Origin: Victivallis vadensis
GTDB taxonomy: Bacteria > Verrucomicrobiota > Lentisphaeria > Victivallales > Victivallaceae
Length of the DNA: 64,000 nt
Reading direction: 5' to 3'
NCBI RefSeq assembly: GCF_003096415.1
Contig: NZ_QEKH01000001.1
Coordinates: forward strand, 186,001 to 250,000
Position numbers and translations under genes: made by a program. Below, piece by piece: positions 60,608 to 64,000 of the stretch. The notes below the pieces were generated by a model, which was not told where the DNA came from, made no database searches, and saw only the letters and a list, made by a program, of their open reading frames with translations. Every line of letters begins with the position of its first letter. Position 1 is the first letter of the stretch.

Positions 60608-60907
60608 ATGGCTACAGTTTGTCCCTATTGCAATATTGAAGTGAGTGAAAGTTCCATTGAGGCCGAAGACGGCTGCTGTCCGGAGTGCGGCTCCGTAATC
60701 AGCGCGACCTCCTCCTTTCTCGGCGAAAACGATGAATTCGACGAATTTGAACCGGGGGAAGATCAGGATATCTTCGACGACCTTGATGACGACGAAGATT
60801 TCGAGCGCGGCGCTTTTGACGGCGACTTCGAGGATGAAGACTTCGAGGATGAAGAATTCGAAGATGAAGAATTCGCCGAAGAATTCGAAGACGAAGAAAA
60901 CTTCTGA
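60608..60907 (+). CDS. Small acidic zinc-ribbon protein
   Basis: 99 residues. Two CxxC pairs (Cys5/Cys8 and Cys24/Cys27) form a likely zinc ribbon in the first 30 residues. The rest is almost entirely Asp, Glu and Phe, built from near-repeats of DEDFEDEEFEDEE; the DNA shows 15-bp repeats in 60826-60885. Very acidic tails of this kind can mimic nucleic acid or bind basic proteins. Family not recognised. Clear GGAGG site, promoter and terminator support a real gene. Confidence 0.85.
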   Translation: MATVCPYCNIEVSESSIEAEDGCCPECGSVISATSSFLGENDEFDEFEPGEDQDIFDDLDDDEDFERGAFDGDFEDEDFEDEEFEDEEFAEEFEDEENF

Positions 60908-60921
60908 CCGCCAGTTACCTC

Positions 60922-60957
60922 AAATGCCGGAAGCCGCATGGTTTTCCGGCATTTTTT
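60922..60957 (+). terminator. Intrinsic terminator after the acidic zinc-ribbon gene
   Basis: AAATGCCGGAA and TTCCGGCATTT form a perfect stem, followed by TTT. Begins 15 nt after the stop. Confidence 0.88.
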
Positions 60958-61017
60958 GTCCTCTCCTCCTCCCTCGCCCTGGCCGCTCCGAAAAGAGCGA
61001 AATCCCCGACGCTGTTT

Positions 61018-62754
61018 TTACTCCAGACCTTCGAATTGCATGTAATAATACTTGGCGTAGATGCCGTTGCGTTCCAGAAGCTCGGAATGGGTCCCGCGTT
61101 CCGCAATGCCGTGGTTCGCGATCACGACGATCTCGTCGGCCTTGCGGATGGTGCTGAGGCGGTGGGCGATCACGACGGTGGTGCGGCCGCTGGCCAACTG
61201 TTCGAGCGCGGCCTGAATGTGCCGTTCACTGTCATTATCCAGTGCAGAAGTTGCTTCGTCGAGAATCAGAATCGCCGGATTCTTCAGAAATACCCGCGCA
61301 ATTGAGATACGCTGCTTCTGCCCGCCGGAGAGCCGGGTGCCGCGCTCACCCGCCGAAGTATCATACCCTTCCGGCAGGCTCATAATGAAATCGTGGATGT
61401 TCGCCCGCTTCGCGGCTTCGACGATCTCCTCGTCGGTGGCGCCGGGTCTGCCGTATGCGATATTCTCCCTCAGGGTGCCGCCGAAGAGATAGACCTCCTG
61501 CTGTACGATGCCGATCGCGCTGCGCAGGGATTTGCCGGTCACGTCCCGCACGTCGTTGCCGTCGATTTTCACGGCTCCGCCGGTCACGTCGTAAAAACGC
61601 GGAATCAGGGAGCACAGGGTGGTTTTCCCGCCGCCGGAAGGACCGACCAGCGCGATGGTCTTGCCGGCGGGGATGGTCAGCGACACATGCTCCAGCACCG
61701 GATTTTCGGGAGTATAGGAAAATGACACGTCGTCCAGCTCGATTTCACCGGTGATTCTCCCCAGCGGCCGGGCGTCAGGACTGTCCTCGATTTCCGGCTG
61801 GGTCTCCACCACTTCGGTGAAGCGGCGGAAACCGGAGTACCCCTTCTGGAACTGTTCGGTGAAGTTGATCAGCACTTCGATCGGATTCAGGAAGATGCCG
61901 ACATACAGCGCATAGATCGCCAGTTCGGAAGCCGCCAGCGTCCCCTGCGCCACGAAATAGCCGCCGGAAACCAGAATCGAAATATAGAGCAGCCCCTGAA
62001 AGAAGCCGTTCCCGGCATGGAACACCCCCATCAGCTTGTAGCTGCTGACCTTGGAGGTCAGGAACCGGCCGTTGCAGTCGGCGAACTTCTCGCGTTCGAT
62101 CTCCTCATTCGCAAATGATTTCACCACCCGGATGCCGGAAAGCGAATCCTGTACCTGGGCGTTGACCCCGGCGATCTTCTTGCGGTTGTCGAGGAAGATC
62201 GCCCGCATTTTCCGGTTCTTGCGGTAACTGAATACCGCCATCACCAGCGTCACCGCAATCAGGATCAGGGTCATCTTGAAATTGATGAACATCAGGATCG
62301 TGAAAGCGCCGACGATCTTCAGCGTCGAGATGATCAGGTTCTCCGGGCCGTGGTGGGCAAGCTCGGAGATGTCGAAGAGGTCGGAAATCAGTTTGGCCAT
62401 CATCACGCCGGTGTTGTTCCGGTCGTAATAGGAAAAGCTGAGCCGCTGATAGTGGTCGAAGAGGTCCTGCCGCATGTCGGACTCCATTCTGGCTCCCATC
62501 ACATGCCCCCAGGTGGTGATGTAATACTGGCAGAAATAACGCAGGATGTACATTGCCAGCAATCCGGCGCCGATCCAGGCCAGGGCGGGCAGGATCGCCT
62601 CACGTCCGCGGGTATAAAGGCCGTGGGTCAGCACATTCAGAATCTGCGGGAAAGCCAGATCGATCACGCAGATCGTCAACGCGCACAGCGTGTCGGTATA
62701 GAACATCCAGCGATAAGGCCGGTAGTAACGGATGAATTTGCGAAGCACCTGCAT
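61018..62754 (-). CDS. ABC exporter (fused membrane and ATPase domains, MsbA-like)
   Basis: 578 residues, the standard length. Six-helix membrane domain (residues about 1-320) followed by a complete ATPase: Walker A GPSGGGKTT (about 370), signature RLSGGQKQR (about 472), Walker B ILILDEATSALD, and VIAHRLSTI. Acts as a dimer to export lipids, peptides or drugs; the substrate is not predictable. Single gene with its own promoter, divergent from crcB. Confidence 0.93.
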   Translation of the reverse strand: MQVLRKFIRYYRPYRWMFYTDTLCALTICVIDLAFPQILNVLTHGLYTRGREAILPALAWIGAGLLAMYILRYFCQYYITTWGHVMGARMESDMRQDLFDHYQRLSFSYYDRNNTGVMMAKLISDLFDISELAHHGPENLIISTLKIVGAFTILMFINFKMTLILIAVTLVMAVFSYRKNRKMRAIFLDNRKKIAGVNAQVQDSLSGIRVVKSFANEEIEREKFADCNGRFLTSKVSSYKLMGVFHAGNGFFQGLLYISILVSGGYFVAQGTLAASELAIYALYVGIFLNPIEVLINFTEQFQKGYSGFRRFTEVVETQPEIEDSPDARPLGRITGEIELDDVSFSYTPENPVLEHVSLTIPAGKTIALVGPSGGGKTTLCSLIPRFYDVTGGAVKIDGNDVRDVTGKSLRSAIGIVQQEVYLFGGTLRENIAYGRPGATDEEIVEAAKRANIHDFIMSLPEGYDTSAGERGTRLSGGQKQRISIARVFLKNPAILILDEATSALDNDSERHIQAALEQLASGRTTVVIAHRLSTIRKADEIVVIANHGIAERGTHSELLERNGIYAKYYYMQFEGLE

Positions 62755-62799
62755 AAAAATATTCTCCGGAGGGATAAAAAAACTGTTTGTCGGTTGGTT

Positions 62800-62828
62800 A
62801 ATATACCCGAATCATTCGACAAAGTCAA
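62800..62828 (-). promoter_or_regulatory. Promoter of the ABC exporter
   Basis: Minus strand TTGACT (62828-62823), 17-nt spacer, TATATT (62805-62800). Confidence 0.7.
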
Positions 62829-62838
62829 TCCGGTTTTC

Positions 62839-62866
62839 TTGAGTTTTGCGGAAACGGCGGTATAGT
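62839..62866 (+). promoter_or_regulatory. Promoter of crcB
   Basis: TTGAGT (62839-62844), 16-nt spacer, TATAGT (62861-62866), 35 nt before the ATG. The leader is too short to hold a fluoride riboswitch. Confidence 0.6.
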
Positions 62867-62901
62867 ATACGGATTGCGACGGACCGGGGAGAACTTTTGT
62901 C

Positions 62902-63285
62902 ATGTCTTTCAAACTGATTCTGCTGATCATGGCGGCCGGAGCGTTCGGCACGCTCTGCCGGGTGGCGTCGATCCGCTTCCTGACCGCAGCCTGCGGCGAT
63001 ACGCTGCCGTTCGCGACGATGGCGGTCAATATTCTCGGCTCCTTCATCGCCGGACTGGTCTACGTGCTGCTCCGGCAGAAGTATGAAGGACTGGCTCCGT
63101 ATCTGCCGGTGGTGATGCTCGGCTTTCTCGGCGCTTTCACCACCTTTTCCACCTTTGCGCTGGAAAACGCCCACTTTCTGGCCGCCGGTTCCTGCGGCCG
63201 GGCGGCGGTCAACATCCTGCTCCAGAATTTTCTCGGCATCGCCGCCGCCCTCGGCGGCCTTTTCCTCGGCAGGGCATTCGTCTAG
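62902..63285 (+). CDS. crcB: Fluoride channel CrcB/Fluc
   Basis: 127 residues, four membrane helices. Family motifs: GAFGTLCR near the N-terminus, PFATMAVNILGSFIAGLV with the conserved Asn, and GFLGAFTTFSTFALEN in the third helix with the phenylalanines of the fluoride path. Exports fluoride passively as a dual-topology dimer. GGGGAG ribosome site. No fluoride riboswitch is present in front. Confidence 0.96.
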   Translation: MSFKLILLIMAAGAFGTLCRVASIRFLTAACGDTLPFATMAVNILGSFIAGLVYVLLRQKYEGLAPYLPVVMLGFLGAFTTFSTFALENAHFLAAGSCGRAAVNILLQNFLGIAAALGGLFLGRAFV

Positions 63286-63443
63286 ATTCCCCTCCCCCTT
63301 TTCCATAACTTTGAAATTCTGAAAGTCAAGTTGTTCCGGCACTAAATTTCAGTAAAAATTATCAGAAAAAGTTCCGGCGCCGTAAACTGTTTGCCCTGCG
63401 TCAATAACGGAAACACCGGCCGTTTCCGCTCCCGGAATCGCGC

Positions 63444-63475
63444 TTGCAATCACAATATATGGGGCTATATTGCAA
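63444..63475. promoter_or_regulatory. Nested inverted repeats upstream of nrdD
   Basis: TTGCAAT (63444-63450) and ATTGCAA (63469-63475) enclose CAATATA (63453-63459) and TATATTG (63466-63472), sharing bases at the right side. The site lies 50 nt before the reductase gene and resembles, loosely, the AT-rich symmetric NrdR boxes found before nrd genes. Candidate operator. The remaining DNA from 63286 holds nothing recognised. Confidence 0.45.
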
Positions 63476-63524
63476 ATCCGACATACAAGATATGGTATTT
63501 CAAGACAAAGAGAAGGGGGGAAAG

Positions 63525-64000
63525 ATGATCAAGAATATCGTAAAACGCGACGGCCGAGTGGTTTCATACGACGACGGCAAAATCGTGCGCGCCATCCAGA
63601 AAGCGATGGATGCCGCCGGCCACACCGCCAAAGCCGGGGAAGCAGCCATCATCGCCGCCGCCGCCAGCGCCATCGTCGAAGAAAAATGCCCCGGCAAAGC
63701 GCCGCAGGTGGAGGATATTCAGGACGCGGTGGAAATCGCGCTGATGCGCAACGGCCTTGAGGAAGTCGCCAAAAGCTACATTCTCTACCGCGCCGAACGC
63801 ACCCGCACCCGCGAGATGAAGACCGGCCTGATGAAGATTTTCGACGAACTGACGTTCGCCGCGGCCAACGATTCCGACATGAAGCGCGACAACGCGAACA
63901 TCGACGGCGATACCGCGATGGGCACCATGCTCAAATACGGCTGCGAAGGCGCCAAGGATTACTATGAAAAGCATCTGCTGACCCCCGAGCAGTCGGCGGC
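63525..64000 (+). CDS. nrdD: Anaerobic (class III) ribonucleoside-triphosphate reductase, 5' part
   Basis: The ATG at 63525 follows AAGGGGGG; the frame is open to the window end (about 158 residues, 3' part missing). N-terminal ATP-cone regulatory domain (IVKRDGRVVSYDDGKIVRAI, residues 5-24, to about 90), then the start of the catalytic domain with NIDGDTAMGTMLKYGCEGA, typical of NrdD. It makes deoxynucleotides with a glycyl radical and works only without oxygen, so it indicates an anaerobic life. The glycyl radical site and the activase gene nrdG are outside the window. Confidence 0.92.
   Translation, partial: MIKNIVKRDGRVVSYDDGKIVRAIQKAMDAAGHTAKAGEAAIIAAAASAIVEEKCPGKAPQVEDIQDAVEIALMRNGLEEVAKSYILYRAERTRTREMKTGLMKIFDELTFAAANDSDMKRDNANIDGDTAMGTMLKYGCEGAKDYYEKHLLTPEQSA

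Noticed and set aside
62839-62901. Fluoride riboswitch before crcB
   Set aside because: The leader between the predicted promoter and the ATG is only about 30 nt and lacks the conserved fluoride aptamer segments.

Overview
The window looks like chromosome of an anaerobic or fermentative, glycan-degrading member of the Lentisphaerota (Victivallis-like). This is an inference from gene content. The supporting signs are many pseudopilins starting [12 protein letters not shown] with C-terminal H-X9-DG motifs, large secreted glycosidases and lyases without SusC/SusD genes, URO-D-like proteins among the sugar genes, a sodium-pumping decarboxylase operon, and the start of an anaerobic class III ribonucleotide reductase at the right edge. 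The DNA is GC-rich, which produces very long antisense shadow frames.

Layout. 1-5210: the end of a LacI-type regulator, a GH38 alpha-mannosidase and a URO-D-like gene, then a junction where a second URO-D gene and a tyrosine-recombinase gene cut each other off, beside tRNA-Arg(ACG). 5285-8673: a SNF2 helicase/SWIM zinc-finger pair. 8803-17183: a probable five-gene operon oadA-oadB-oadG-secDF-Na/Pi symporter, all sodium-linked. 17421-22103: a small secreted protein, a long structured repeat (copy B1), an HdeD-like protein, a PHP phosphoesterase with an EamA transporter, and a DUF4186 protein. 22084-41319 and 46184-58999: carbohydrate loci. 41283-45890: two glycosyltransferases, a cytidylate-kinase-like protein, a ferredoxin-type aldo/keto reductase, and ribB under an FMN riboswitch. 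59158-64000: MarR regulator, RRM protein, acidic zinc-ribbon protein, ABC exporter, CrcB, and the 5' part of nrdD.

The most striking theme is a recurring unit: a pseudopilin gene is followed within about 10-40 nt by one large glycosidase or lyase gene, with a transcription regulator (LacI, GntR-LacI or AraC type) next to it. There are five such units (pseudopilins at 24504, 29708, 34903, 50674 and 57084). In three of them the regulator gene lies immediately upstream on the same strand. Two units are clear paralogues of each other in both genes, so pilin and enzyme were duplicated together.

Two further signals look undescribed. (1) A roughly 330-bp repeat with an 11-12-bp hairpin sits in frame, upstream of the prepilin motif, inside two different pseudopilin genes. 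It recalls the Rickettsia palindromic elements, and one copy is preceded by a second prepilin-like N-terminus. (2) A roughly 470-bp intergenic repeat occurs at 18061 and 51490. Its linkers are conserved, but the hairpins have changed on both arms, which suggests a structured RNA or DNA element. There is also a duplicated AraC/GH99-like cassette in which each copy has lost a different gene.
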